64,000 nucleotides of DNA from Terriglobia bacterium. GTDB taxonomy: Bacteria > Acidobacteriota > Thermoanaerobaculia > Thermoanaerobaculales > Thermoanaerobaculaceae. The DNA lies in NCBI GenBank assembly GCA_020073245.1, contig JAIQFQ010000001.1, forward strand, positions 356,001 to 420,000, given 5' to 3'. Position numbers and translations under genes: made by a program. How positions within the stretch are numbered: the first letter of the stretch is position 1; each line of letters starts with the position of its first letter. This document shows positions 8,772-16,838 of the stretch, in pieces. The notes under the pieces were generated by a model. It made no database searches and was not told the origin of the DNA. It saw only the letters and a list, made by a program, of their open reading frames with translations.

Positions 8772-10241
8772 GTGAGCGACGACACGAGCAAAATGGCACG
8801 GGAGCACGCGGTGCAGCGCTGCCGGGAGCGGGGCATCGTGATCCCCACGATCGCCGAGATGCGCCAGCCGACCACGGTCCCCTCGGCGATTCGGCGAAAG
8901 CTGCCAGAGGTGGACATGCAGGCCGTGGACCCGGTCAACCTCTTCCGCATCACCTGGCACAACGACCCGGCCACCGGCGGCTTTGGTCCGGTCAACGCCC
9001 TCGAGATCCCAGCTGCGCTCACGGGCGTGCGGGCACGGATCGTGGGCCTGGTGGGCAAGCACTTTCCCACCGGCGCTCACAAGGTCGGGGCGGCGTTCGG
9101 GTGCCTGGTGCCACGCTTGGTGGCCGGCGAGTTCGACCCCACGACCCAGAAGGCCGTCTGGCCCTCCACCGGCAACTACTGCCGCGGCGGGGCGTTCGAT
9201 TCGGCGCTGCTCGGGTGCAAGGCGGTCGCGATCCTCCCGGAGGGAATGAGCCGCGAGCGGTTCGACTGGCTGGCCTCGATCGGGGCCGAGATCATTGCGA
9301 CACCGGGATGCGAGTCGAACGTCAAGGAGATCTTCGACGCCTGCTGGGATATCCGGAAGAACCAGCCGCTGGCCGTGATCTTCAACCAGTTCGAGGAGTT
9401 CGGGAACTACCTCTGGCACTACGGCGTCACCGGGCCGGCCGCCGAGGAGGCGTTCCACGCCCTCGCCGGGCCGCGAGCGCGCCTGGCCGCATGGGTGGGC
9501 GCCACCGGGTCGGCCGGCACGCTGGCCGCCGGAGACTACCTCAAGGACGTTGCCCCCGGTTGCACGATCACGGTGGCGGAGGCGTTGCAGTGTCCAACGC
9601 TCCTCGCGACCGGCTTCGGGAACCACCGCATCGAGGGGATCGGCGACAAGCACGTCCCCTGGATCCACAACGCGCGCAACACCGACCTGGTGGCCGCCAT
9701 CGACGACGAGGCGACGATGCGCCTGCTGCGGGTCTTCAACGAGCGCGCCGGGCGCGAGGCGCTGTTGCGCCGAGGGGTCCCGTACGACCTCGTGAACCAA
9801 CTCCCGCTGCTCGGGATCTCGTCGATCTGCAACCTGCTCGCGGCGATCAAGACGGCGCGCCACTTCGAGCTCGACGGCTCCGACTTCGTGCTCACGTGTT
9901 TCACCGATTCCGCGGCGCTCTATCAGACCCGCCTCGCGGAGCTCACGGCCGAGCGCGGCGAGTACACCGACCGCCAGGCCGAGGCGGACATCGAGCGATT
10001 CCTCTGTGGTGCCACAACCGATCACCTGAAGGAGCTCACCTACCCCGACCGCAAGGCCCTGCACAACCTCAAGTACTTCACCTGGGTCGAGCAGCAGGGC
10101 AAGACGGTCAAGGAGCTCGACGCCCTCTGGAGCCCGGGGTTCTGGCGCGACCTGCAGGCCCAGCTCCCCGGGTGGGACGCCGCCATCGAGACGTTCAATC
10201 GCGACACCGGCGTGTCGGCCGAGCCGAGTGAGAGAAGATAG
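8772..10241 (+). CDS. Fold-type II PLP-dependent lyase/synthase
   Basis: A 489-residue member of the tryptophan-synthase-beta/cysteine-synthase superfamily. The probable Schiff-base lysine is Lys104 in TGAHKVGAAF, followed by the substrate loop PSTGNYCRGG (131-140) and a glycine-rich phosphate loop VGATGSAGT. It is longer than cysteine synthase and has an extra N-terminal region of about 60 residues and a C-terminal extension. It is not recognisably E. coli YgeX (diaminopropionate ammonia-lyase), which has a KDES..FG..AFK motif. Its position before ygeY at the divergent promoter nevertheless makes it the candidate for the ammonia-lyase step of the pathway. The GTG start has GGGAG eight bases upstream. 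Substrate unknown; cysteine-synthase-like or threonine-dehydratase-like chemistry remains possible. Confidence 0.75.
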   Translation: MSDDTSKMAREHAVQRCRERGIVIPTIAEMRQPTTVPSAIRRKLPEVDMQAVDPVNLFRITWHNDPATGGFGPVNALEIPAALTGVRARIVGLVGKHFPTGAHKVGAAFGCLVPRLVAGEFDPTTQKAVWPSTGNYCRGGAFDSALLGCKAVAILPEGMSRERFDWLASIGAEIIATPGCESNVKEIFDACWDIRKNQPLAVIFNQFEEFGNYLWHYGVTGPAAEEAFHALAGPRARLAAWVGATGSAGTLAAGDYLKDVAPGCTITVAEALQCPTLLATGFGNHRIEGIGDKHVPWIHNARNTDLVAAIDDEATMRLLRVFNERAGREALLRRGVPYDLVNQLPLLGISSICNLLAAIKTARHFELDGSDFVLTCFTDSAALYQTRLAELTAERGEYTDRQAEADIERFLCGATTDHLKELTYPDRKALHNLKYFTWVEQQGKTVKELDALWSPGFWRDLQAQLPGWDAAIETFNRDTGVSAEPSERR

Positions 10242-10307
10242 CGGCAGCGTTTGCAGCCGCCCGCCGGGGGCGGGAACAATGCCCGTTTCCGGGCCGAGGA
10301 TCGAGCG

Positions 10308-11519
10308 ATGACCGCAGAGGGACGCGCCGCCCTCGCCCAGGCGCACGGCCGTGAGAGCGAGATCGTGCGCTTCCTCCGCGACCTGATCGCGATCCCGGCC
10401 ACGAGTGGCCGCGAGAAGGAACGGTGCGAGCGCATCCAGCAGGAGTACGAGGCTCTCGGCTTTGAGGGCGTTCGCTTCGACCGCCTCGGAAGTGTGGTCG
10501 CCTCCATTGGCAACGGCCCGTTCACGGTCATGATGGACGGCCACACCGATTGCGTGGGCGTCGGCGATCCGTCGGTCTGGCTGCATGACCCATTCGAGGG
10601 CAAGCTCGAGGACGGCAGGGTCTTCGGTCGCGGCGCGGTGGACGAACTGCCGGCGGTCGCCTGCATGGCGTACGGCGTCAGGATCCTGGCCGAGCGCGGT
10701 CTGCCCGAGGGGGTGCGGCTCATCCTGGTGGCGTCAGTGATGGAGGAGGACTGCGACGGCTACGCGCTCATGCACCTGATCGAGCAGGAGGGCCTCCGTC
10801 CCAACGCCGTCGTGCTCGGGGAACCCACCAACCTCGGCGTGTACCGAGGGCACCGCGGGAGGATGGGGATCGAGGTCGTCGCCAGGGGTGTGGCTGCCCA
10901 CGGAGCCTGTTGCGAGCGAGGCGTCAACGCCGTCTACAAGATGGCGCCGATCATCGCCGACATCGAATTGCTCAACAACCGCCTGCCAGAAGACCCGTTT
11001 CTGGGCAAGGGGACGGTGACGGTCTCGTGGGTGGACTGCGCATCCCCGTCATTCAACGCCGTGCCTGATGCCGCGCGCATCGTGCTCGACCGGCGGCTCA
11101 CTGCCGGCGAGAGCCCGGAGGACGCCCTCGCCCAGATCCGGGCGCTGTCCCACATCGGTGATGCCGAGGTGCGTGTGCTCCGATGGGAAGGCAGCTCGTG
11201 GACCGGGGTGCCGGTCTCACAGGAGCAGGCGTTCCCCGCCTGGATACTGGCCGAGGAGCACCCCGTCGTCGGCGGCGTCGCGGCTGCGGTCGAGGCGGTG
11301 CTCGGCCGTCCGCCCGCGATCTCGCTGTGGCCGTTCTCCACCAACGGGGTGGCAACCATGGGCCGACTGGGAATCCCCACCGTCGGCTTCGCCCCGGGGC
11401 GCGAGGAGCTCGCGCACACGACCGGCGAGTGGGTGGCCGTGGAGGATCTCGTCAAAGCTGCGGCGGCGTACTCCCTGATCCCGCAGTTCCTGGCCGCTCA
11501 CAGGGACGTTGCGGGGTGA
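10308..11519 (+). CDS. ygeY: YgeY-family M20 metallohydrolase
   Basis: Zinc amidohydrolase of the M20 peptidase/deacylase family, 403 residues, the length of E. coli YgeY. Metal and catalytic residues are visible: MDGHTDCVG (His79, Asp81), GAVDELP (Asp112), the glutamate pair SVMEED (Glu146-147), LGEPTN (Glu172) and the late histidine in LAHTTGEW. The ATG is preceded by GAGGA, and 66 bases separate it from the PLP-lyase gene. YgeY is a conserved member of the purine/selenium-linked cluster and is inferred to hydrolyse an N-carbamoyl or amide intermediate, which would feed the carbamoyltransferases encoded next. ArgE/DapE-type deacylation is the alternative by family, but the neighbourhood argues against it. 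Confidence 0.88.
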   Translation: MTAEGRAALAQAHGRESEIVRFLRDLIAIPATSGREKERCERIQQEYEALGFEGVRFDRLGSVVASIGNGPFTVMMDGHTDCVGVGDPSVWLHDPFEGKLEDGRVFGRGAVDELPAVACMAYGVRILAERGLPEGVRLILVASVMEEDCDGYALMHLIEQEGLRPNAVVLGEPTNLGVYRGHRGRMGIEVVARGVAAHGACCERGVNAVYKMAPIIADIELLNNRLPEDPFLGKGTVTVSWVDCASPSFNAVPDAARIVLDRRLTAGESPEDALAQIRALSHIGDAEVRVLRWEGSSWTGVPVSQEQAFPAWILAEEHPVVGGVAAAVEAVLGRPPAISLWPFSTNGVATMGRLGIPTVGFAPGREELAHTTGEWVAVEDLVKAAAAYSLIPQFLAAHRDVAG

Positions 11520-11591
11520 TCGCCGTAGGCTCGACCATCTCGCGCGCGAGACACTTTCGCAAGAATGGACGTCGGCCGGCCCCAGCGGGAT

Positions 11592-11619
11592 TTGCCTGTG
11601 TTCCGACTGCTGATAGAAT
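11592..11619 (+). promoter_or_regulatory. Candidate sigma-70-type promoter for the carbamoyltransferase operon
   Basis: TTGCCT (11592-11597) and TAGAAT (11614-11619) are 16 bp apart in the 157-bp gap after ygeY, upstream of AGGAGAGGAG and the ATG at 11677. This would let the two carbamoyltransferases, carbamate kinase and the threonine-synthase-like gene be expressed from their own start. Confidence 0.5.
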
Positions 11620-11676
11620 CTCGTCCCGTGAATAGGTAGAACCCCATTCTCAGGATCAGGAGAGGAGCAAGAAACA

Positions 11677-12723
11677 ATGAAGACCACAACGTTCAAGGGT
11701 CGCGACTTTCTCGCCGAGACGGACTGGAGCCGGGAAGACATCGAGACCATCCTCCACGTCGCCGAAGAGCTCAAGACCAAACGCGCGATCGGCCAGGCAC
11801 ACAACGACATCCTGCCAGGCAAGACGCTCTTCATGATCTTCTACAACCAGAGCCTTCGCACTCGGAACAGCTTCGAGGCCGGCATGACCCAACTCGGCGG
11901 TCACGCCCACTACCTCGACCCAAGCAAGATCTACACCCCGGCGATGGAGGGACAGGAGAAGGCATACTCCACCGAGCGCGTCTCCGACGTGGCGCGCACG
12001 CTCTCGCGCATGGGCGACGCGATCGCCATCCGCTGCTACGGCGATCCGGTGAAGTGGGAGTACGGCGGCGCGCACCGGATGCTGCGCGAGTTCGCCCGCT
12101 GGGCCGACATCCCGGTGCTCAACATGGAGGACGACATCTACCACCCGTTCCAGGGGCTCGCCGATATCTTCACGGTGAAGGAGAAGTTCGGCGGCTTCAA
12201 GGGGGTGAAGTTCCTGATGAGCTGGGCGTACAGCCCGAGCATCGAGAAGCCGCGCGCGGTGCCGCAGAGCGCGATCCTGTACGCGTCCATGATGGGCATG
12301 GACGTGACCCTCGCTCATCCGAGGGGCATGGAGCTCGCCCCCGACATCCTGGCGCAGTGCCGGACGTACGCGAAGCAGGCGGGCGGCTCGTTCAAGATCT
12401 CCAACGAATTCAACGATGCGCTCAAGGGCCAGCACGTCGTCTACCCCAAGGCCTGGTGCGCCACGCCGCTCTTCCTGCCGCCGGTCGGCAAGGCGGACGA
12501 GAAGAAGACCCAGGAGATCTTCGATCGCAACAAGGGCTGGATCTGCGACGAGAAGCACCTCAAGCTCGCCGCCAAGAACGCGGTGTACCTGCACTGCCTG
12601 CCGTGCGACCGCGGGTACGAGGTCAGCAACGAGGTCATCGACGGCCCGCAGTCGGCGGTGTTCGACCAGGCCGAGAACCGCCTCCACGTGCAGAAGGCGG
12701 TGATGAGCCTGGTGATGCGCTAG
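11677..12723 (+). CDS. ygeW: YgeW-type carbamoyltransferase, copy 1
   Basis: Aspartate/ornithine carbamoyltransferase-fold enzyme, 348 residues. The carbamoyl-phosphate loop is SLRTR (59-63, NQSLRTRNSFE) and the second signature is HCLPCDRG starting at His306. Features such as MEDDIYHPFQGLADIFT and VVYPKAW resemble the knotted AOTC/SOTC/YgeW group more than anabolic OTC. In purine-degrading clusters YgeW is thought to remove a carbamoyl group from a ureido acid onto phosphate, giving carbamoyl phosphate for ATP synthesis by carbamate kinase. A strong ribosome site (AGGAGAGGAG) precedes the ATG. It is followed 29 bp later by a diverged paralogue. The ureido substrate cannot be read from sequence. 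Confidence 0.88.
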   Translation: MKTTTFKGRDFLAETDWSREDIETILHVAEELKTKRAIGQAHNDILPGKTLFMIFYNQSLRTRNSFEAGMTQLGGHAHYLDPSKIYTPAMEGQEKAYSTERVSDVARTLSRMGDAIAIRCYGDPVKWEYGGAHRMLREFARWADIPVLNMEDDIYHPFQGLADIFTVKEKFGGFKGVKFLMSWAYSPSIEKPRAVPQSAILYASMMGMDVTLAHPRGMELAPDILAQCRTYAKQAGGSFKISNEFNDALKGQHVVYPKAWCATPLFLPPVGKADEKKTQEIFDRNKGWICDEKHLKLAAKNAVYLHCLPCDRGYEVSNEVIDGPQSAVFDQAENRLHVQKAVMSLVMR

Positions 12724-12752
12724 CCGCTCAGAGACACGGAAAAGAGAGGCCC

Positions 12753-13790
12753 ATGGACCTGTTCGGCCGTGATTTCATCGTCACCCAGGAGTGGAGCATC
12801 GACCAACTGAGGGCGGCCCTCGACCTAGCCGCGGCGATGAAGCGCGAGCGCTTCCATCCGCGCTTCACAGGGATCCTCAAGAACAGAACGTTCTTCATGT
12901 TCTTCTACAACCCGTCGGTCCGCACGCGCCAGAGCTTCGAGTGCGCCGCAACCGAGTTGGGCGGGCACGCCCAGTTCCTGCAGCCGGAGGGGATGCGCCT
13001 GAAAACGGCGACGACCGCCGGTGAAACGGTGGAGGACGCCGCCAAGGTGATGTCGCGCTACGCCGCCGGGATCGGGATCCGCATCCTCGAGGACAAGGTG
13101 CCCGTCTACGGCGCGGGGAACGAGCTGCTGCGCGAGTACGCCAAGTGGGCCACCGTCCCGATCATCAACATGGCCGACGACAAGTTCCACCCCTGCCAGG
13201 GGATGGCGGACATCATGGGGTGGGCCGAGTGGTTCGGCGAGGGTTCGGGCCGCCCCAACTATGAAAACCTGCGCGGCAAGAACTTCCTCCTCACCTGGGC
13301 CTCGGGGGCCCTGGCGCGCTCCTGGTGCTCGGTGCAGGAGGCGATGATCATCGCCTCACGCTTCGGCATGAACGTGACTGTCGCCCGTCCGGAAGGGTAC
13401 GATCTCGATCCGGAGGTGGTCGCGTGGACCAAGGCCAACTGCGAGGCCAACGGCGCCGCGTTCCGGGCCATCGCCGATCCGGAGGCGGGCTACGACGGGG
13501 CGCACGTCGTCTACAGCCGCAACTGGGTGACCCCGCAGGCCTATCAAGACGGTGCGTTCCAAAAGGCGATCGAGCAGAAGAAGTCGGCGGCCCACACCGG
13601 GTGGACGACCGACGCGCGTCGCATGGCGCGCACCGACAACGGGATCTTCACCCACCCGATGCCCGTGGACCGTGGTCTGGAGGTCACCGACGAGGTCGCG
13701 TCCGGTCCGCGCTCGGCCATCTACGACGTCGCCGAGAACCGCTTGCACGTTCAAAAGGCGGTGATGGCGCTGACCATGGGCAACATCTGA
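12753..13790 (+). CDS. YgeW-type carbamoyltransferase, copy 2
   Basis: A 345-residue paralogue of the preceding enzyme with the same architecture. It has SVRTR at 55-59 (NPSVRTRQSFE), MADDKFHPCQGMADIMGWAE, and HPMPVDRG at 301 where copy 1 has HCLPCDRG. The shared ends (RLHVQKAVM) suggest an old tandem duplication, while differences in the HCLP region and substrate loops suggest a different acceptor. The start is the ATG at 12753 with AGAGAGG upstream; a longer open frame running back into copy 1 is only overlap. It is followed by carbamate kinase after 12 bp. E. coli has a single ygeW, so the pair is a notable difference; two successive decarbamoylations of one diureido substrate is an inference. 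Confidence 0.86.
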   Translation: MDLFGRDFIVTQEWSIDQLRAALDLAAAMKRERFHPRFTGILKNRTFFMFFYNPSVRTRQSFECAATELGGHAQFLQPEGMRLKTATTAGETVEDAAKVMSRYAAGIGIRILEDKVPVYGAGNELLREYAKWATVPIINMADDKFHPCQGMADIMGWAEWFGEGSGRPNYENLRGKNFLLTWASGALARSWCSVQEAMIIASRFGMNVTVARPEGYDLDPEVVAWTKANCEANGAAFRAIADPEAGYDGAHVVYSRNWVTPQAYQDGAFQKAIEQKKSAAHTGWTTDARRMARTDNGIFTHPMPVDRGLEVTDEVASGPRSAIYDVAENRLHVQKAVMALTMGNI

Positions 13791-13802
13791 GGCTCGAAGA
13801 AC

Positions 13803-14765
13803 ATGGAAGGGAAGACTCCAACCAGACGAGTGGCCGTGGTCGCCGTAGGCGGCAACAGCCTGATCACCGATGCCAAACACCAGAGCGTTCCGGATCAGAT
13901 CCGCGCGGCGCGGAAGACCTGCGTTCACATCGTCGGCATGATCCAGAACGGCTGGGACGTGGTGGTCACACACGGCAACGGGCCCCAGGTCGGCTTCATC
14001 CTCCGGCGCAGCGAGCTGTCGCGCCACGAGCTGCACGACGTCCCACTCGATTCGTGCGGCGCCGACACCCAGGGAGCGATCGGCTACGACATCCAGCAGT
14101 CGCTCCACAACGAGTTCCGGCTGCGCGGGGTCGACAAGCAGGCAGTTACGGTGGTCACCCAGGTGCTGGTGGACAAGGACGACCCTTCCTTCCGCAAACC
14201 CAGCAAGCCCATCGGCAGCTTCATGGACGAGCAAACCGCCATCGAGCGCCGTGAGAAAGAACGGTGGGATGTCGTCGAGGACGCTGGCCGCGGCTGGCGC
14301 CGGGTGGTGGCCTCACCGCTACCCAAGGAAATCATCGAGCACAAGGCAATCAAGACCCTTGTCGACCAGGGTTTCGTCGTAATAGCCGTGGGTGGCGGCG
14401 GGATCCCGGTGGTCGAAAACGACCGGCACGAGCTGGTCGGGACCGCGGCCGTGATCGATAAAGACTACGCCTCGGCGCTCCTCGCCAACACCATTGGGGC
14501 CGACCTGTTTGTCATCTCCACGGCGGTGGAGAAGGTCGCCCTCAATTACAACAAACCCAACCAGCGGTGGCTGGATCACCTGACCATCGAAGAGGCCCGG
14601 AGGTACCTGGCCGAGGGCCACTTCGCCAAGGGGAGCATGGCGCCCAAGATCCAGGCGATCATCTGGTACCTCGAAGGTGGCGGTCGAGAGGCGCTCATCA
14701 CGAACCCGGAGAACGTTGAGAGGGCGCTCCAGGGCAAAACCGGGACTCGCGTCACCCGCGAATGA
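13803..14765 (+). CDS. arcC: Carbamate kinase (YqeA/ArcC)
   Basis: Cytoplasmic kinase converting carbamoyl phosphate plus ADP to ATP, CO2 and ammonia; 320 residues, normal length. Signatures include AVGGNSLI near residue 17, THGNGPQVG near 59, GGGGIPVV near 199, the lysine motif VIDKDYASALLA and FAKGSMAPKIQA. Being directly behind two carbamoyltransferases it almost certainly runs in the ATP-forming direction, giving the pathway substrate-level phosphorylation. The arginine deiminase genes that usually accompany arcC are absent, so the carbamoyl phosphate must come from the YgeW enzymes. Confidence 0.93.
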   Translation: MEGKTPTRRVAVVAVGGNSLITDAKHQSVPDQIRAARKTCVHIVGMIQNGWDVVVTHGNGPQVGFILRRSELSRHELHDVPLDSCGADTQGAIGYDIQQSLHNEFRLRGVDKQAVTVVTQVLVDKDDPSFRKPSKPIGSFMDEQTAIERREKERWDVVEDAGRGWRRVVASPLPKEIIEHKAIKTLVDQGFVVIAVGGGGIPVVENDRHELVGTAAVIDKDYASALLANTIGADLFVISTAVEKVALNYNKPNQRWLDHLTIEEARRYLAEGHFAKGSMAPKIQAIIWYLEGGGREALITNPENVERALQGKTGTRVTRE

Positions 14766-14793
14766 GGTGCACCACCGCAGGTAGGAGCACACG

Positions 14794-14817
14794 ATGATGA
14801 CCAAGGAGACCATCTAG
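14794..14817 (+). other. Seven-codon open frame with ribosome site, possible gene remnant
   Basis: After carbamate kinase, GTAGGAG is followed by ATG ATG and a frame MMTKETI ending in TAG. The signals look like the start of a deleted gene or a tiny leader; it directly abuts the palindromic repeat at 14823. No function can be claimed. Confidence 0.25.
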
Positions 14818-14822
14818 GAAGC

Positions 14823-14901
14823 GCGGTTCGTGGTTCGTACCTTGTTGATCGCAGCGCTGGTACACGCCGTTGCGGCCAACGACCCACGGACCACCGACCA
14901 C
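14823..14901. repeat. Palindrome with heptamer-repeat arms
   Basis: The left arm is two units of the GTGGTTC type and the right arm is three units of the GGACCAC type in inverted sense, with GTACC (14837-14841) and GGTAC (14859-14863) pairing inside. It lies in the 148-bp space before the threonine-synthase-like gene and separates it from the carbamate kinase operon. Confidence 0.5.
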
Positions 14902-14913
14902 GAGCCAGAGCGC

Positions 14914-16161
14914 ATGGCGTCGTTCACTTTCGTCTGCAGCGAGTGCGGCGTGCGGTACACCGAGCACGAGGTACGCTACGTGTGTCCCGTCTGCTCCCAA
15001 CATCAGTCGCCCGGTGGTGTGACTCGGGGCGTGTTGACCGTTGAACTCACGGACGCACCGCGCAGGTGGCCCGCCGCCAGGGTGCATGATCCCGGTGCGC
15101 TCGTGGCGTTCCTGCCGGTTGCCGATCCGGTGTCGCTGCCCGCGCTCCGTGTGGGTGGCACACCGCTGCTTCCGGTGCCGGAGTTGAGGCGACGCTTTGG
15201 GATGCCGCACCTGTGGGTCAAGGACGACACCCGCAACCCGTCGGGCTCCACCAAGGACCGTGCCTCGCTGCTGGTGGTCGCCAAGGCGATCGAGTATGGC
15301 TGCGGCACCGTTGCGACGGCCTCGACGGGAAACGCCGCCTCGGCACTAGCCGCCGTGGCCGCCGCCGCGGGCGTGCGCGCGGTGGTGTTCGTGCCGGCCT
15401 CGGCGCCGCCGGCCAAGCTCGTGCAGATGGCGAGCTATGGAGCCACACTCGTGCCGGTTGCCGGGAGCTACGACGACGCGTTCGAGCTTTCGCTCGCCGC
15501 GTGCGAGCGGTTCGGCTGGTACAACCGCAACACCGCGTACAACCCGTTCACGATCGAGGGAAAGAAGACCGCGGCTCTCGAGATCGCCGCCGACCTTGCC
15601 CCGGATGCGCCGCACGTTGTCATCGTCCCGGCGGGAGACGGCGTGATCGTCTCGGGGATCGCAAAAGGGTTTGCTGACCTCGTGCGCGGTGGTCTGCTGC
15701 ACCGCCCGCCGCGCCTCATCGTGGTCCAGCCCGAGGGCTCCGCGGCGATCGCACGGGCGCTCCGCACCGGCGCACCATCCGTGACCCCCTTGGCGGCTGC
15801 GGAGAGCGTCGCCGATTCACTGGTGGTGCGGGCACCGCGCAACGCGATCATGGCGCTCGCCCAGGTGCGCGCATCCGGGGGCGCCGGCGTGACGGTGACG
15901 GACGAGGCGCTCCTCGACGCCATCGCCACGCTCGCATCCACGACGGGCGTGTTCGCCGAACCCGCGGCAGCCGCCTCGCTGGCCGGCCTGCAGGCGGCCC
16001 TCGGCGAGGGGTTGGTGGCCCGAGACGAACGAGTCGTGCTGCTGGTCACCGGCACCGGGCTCAAGGACATTGCCGCCGCATCCGAGCGCGTTCGCATCCC
16101 CGGTGCGGTCCCGCCCGACCTTGTGGCCGTCCAACACCTGCTCGGCGAGACCGGCAACTGA
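14914..16161 (+). CDS. Threonine-synthase-like PLP enzyme with zinc ribbon
   Basis: Fold-type II PLP enzyme of 415 residues. An N-terminal four-cysteine ribbon (Cys8, Cys11, Cys24, Cys27) precedes the Schiff-base motif NPSGSTKDRAS (Lys114) and the loop STGNAAS, the layout of ThrC-type threonine synthases. The ATG at 14914 is chosen because it begins the zinc ribbon; an upstream extension would be translated from the palindromic repeat. The genes hom and thrB are not nearby. Since it trails carbamate kinase, it may be a beta-elimination enzyme acting on an amino acid product of the purine pathway (for example diaminopropionate), but plain threonine synthesis is equally consistent with the sequence. 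Confidence 0.75.
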   Translation: MASFTFVCSECGVRYTEHEVRYVCPVCSQHQSPGGVTRGVLTVELTDAPRRWPAARVHDPGALVAFLPVADPVSLPALRVGGTPLLPVPELRRRFGMPHLWVKDDTRNPSGSTKDRASLLVVAKAIEYGCGTVATASTGNAASALAAVAAAAGVRAVVFVPASAPPAKLVQMASYGATLVPVAGSYDDAFELSLAACERFGWYNRNTAYNPFTIEGKKTAALEIAADLAPDAPHVVIVPAGDGVIVSGIAKGFADLVRGGLLHRPPRLIVVQPEGSAAIARALRTGAPSVTPLAAAESVADSLVVRAPRNAIMALAQVRASGGAGVTVTDEALLDAIATLASTTGVFAEPAAAASLAGLQAALGEGLVARDERVVLLVTGTGLKDIAAASERVRIPGAVPPDLVAVQHLLGETGN

Positions 16162-16200
16162 CGCAGGAAGTCTCGGAGTGAGCGAGCCGGTCGTGCTCCG

Positions 16201-16776
16201 CTAGTCGGCGCTCGCGCGCCTCGTCCGTCCGGACACGTAGGGCCTGAATGCTCCCGGGGAACCGGGGGGTGCGATCTCGAACGCGACGTCCACGACGCCC
16301 TCGGCGACCTTCGTATACGTGAGACGGAACGTTGGCATCTTCGGCTCCGTCTCGCTGACGAAGACCACCCGCTGTCCATCGGGCGACGCTTCGGCAGCGT
16401 ATTCGATGACGTGCCCCTCGTTGTCGAAATAGACCGCTTCGAGCCGCGCCGTCCCGGGCGCGGGGTAGATGACCATGAGATCGTCATGGACGACCGCCGG
16501 CTTGCCGGCCGTTGGCGGGTACTCGGAGTGGTTGCGTCGCACGAGAACCCGTCCGCCGAGGTCGAGCTGGAACGAGGCCAATCCGCTCCCCTGCCCGGGC
16601 TGCCCATTCCCTTCGCCCCGCCAACTGCCGACCAGGAAGCGGACGGCGTCCAGGGGCGACATCGGCCGGGTCTGCGGAGTGGGGCTTGGAGTCGCCGACG
16701 TCCCCTGCCCCCAGACAGCAGCCGCGCCGCAGCTCAGAATGAGGCCAACAACCACGAGGCTCGCGCGCATCCTCAC
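16201..16776 (-). CDS. Secreted lipocalin-like protein, DUF1579-type
   Basis: A 191-residue protein with an N-terminal signal sequence (hydrophobic residues 5-22, likely cut after VWG). A LILSC stretch could alternatively be a lipobox. The mature part begins FLVGSWRGEGNGQ, the opening typical of small beta-barrel domains such as DUF1579/THAP4-like proteins, followed by strands with a DDLMVIYPAPGTARLEAVYFDNEG segment. Probably periplasmic; ligand unknown. It converges with the threonine-synthase-like gene with 39 bp between the stops. Confidence 0.6.
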   Translation of the reverse strand: MRMRASLVVVGLILSCGAAAVWGQGTSATPSPTPQTRPMSPLDAVRFLVGSWRGEGNGQPGQGSGLASFQLDLGGRVLVRRNHSEYPPTAGKPAVVHDDLMVIYPAPGTARLEAVYFDNEGHVIEYAAEASPDGQRVVFVSETEPKMPTFRLTYTKVAEGVVDVAFEIAPPGSPGAFRPYVSGRTRRASAD

Positions 16777-16838
16777 CTCCAGAGACGGGCGATCAGCCTA
16801 CAGCGTACGGCGACCCGGAGGTGGGCCGCCACCCCGCG

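Noticed and set aside
8772-10241. Calling this gene ygeX
   Set aside because: It lacks the diaminopropionate-ammonia-lyase lysine motif and is about 90 residues longer; only position supports the name.
8733-10586. Minus-strand open frame of 617 codons opposite the PLP enzyme
   Set aside because: No domain signature; the plus-strand gene has the PLP lysine motif and a ribosome site.
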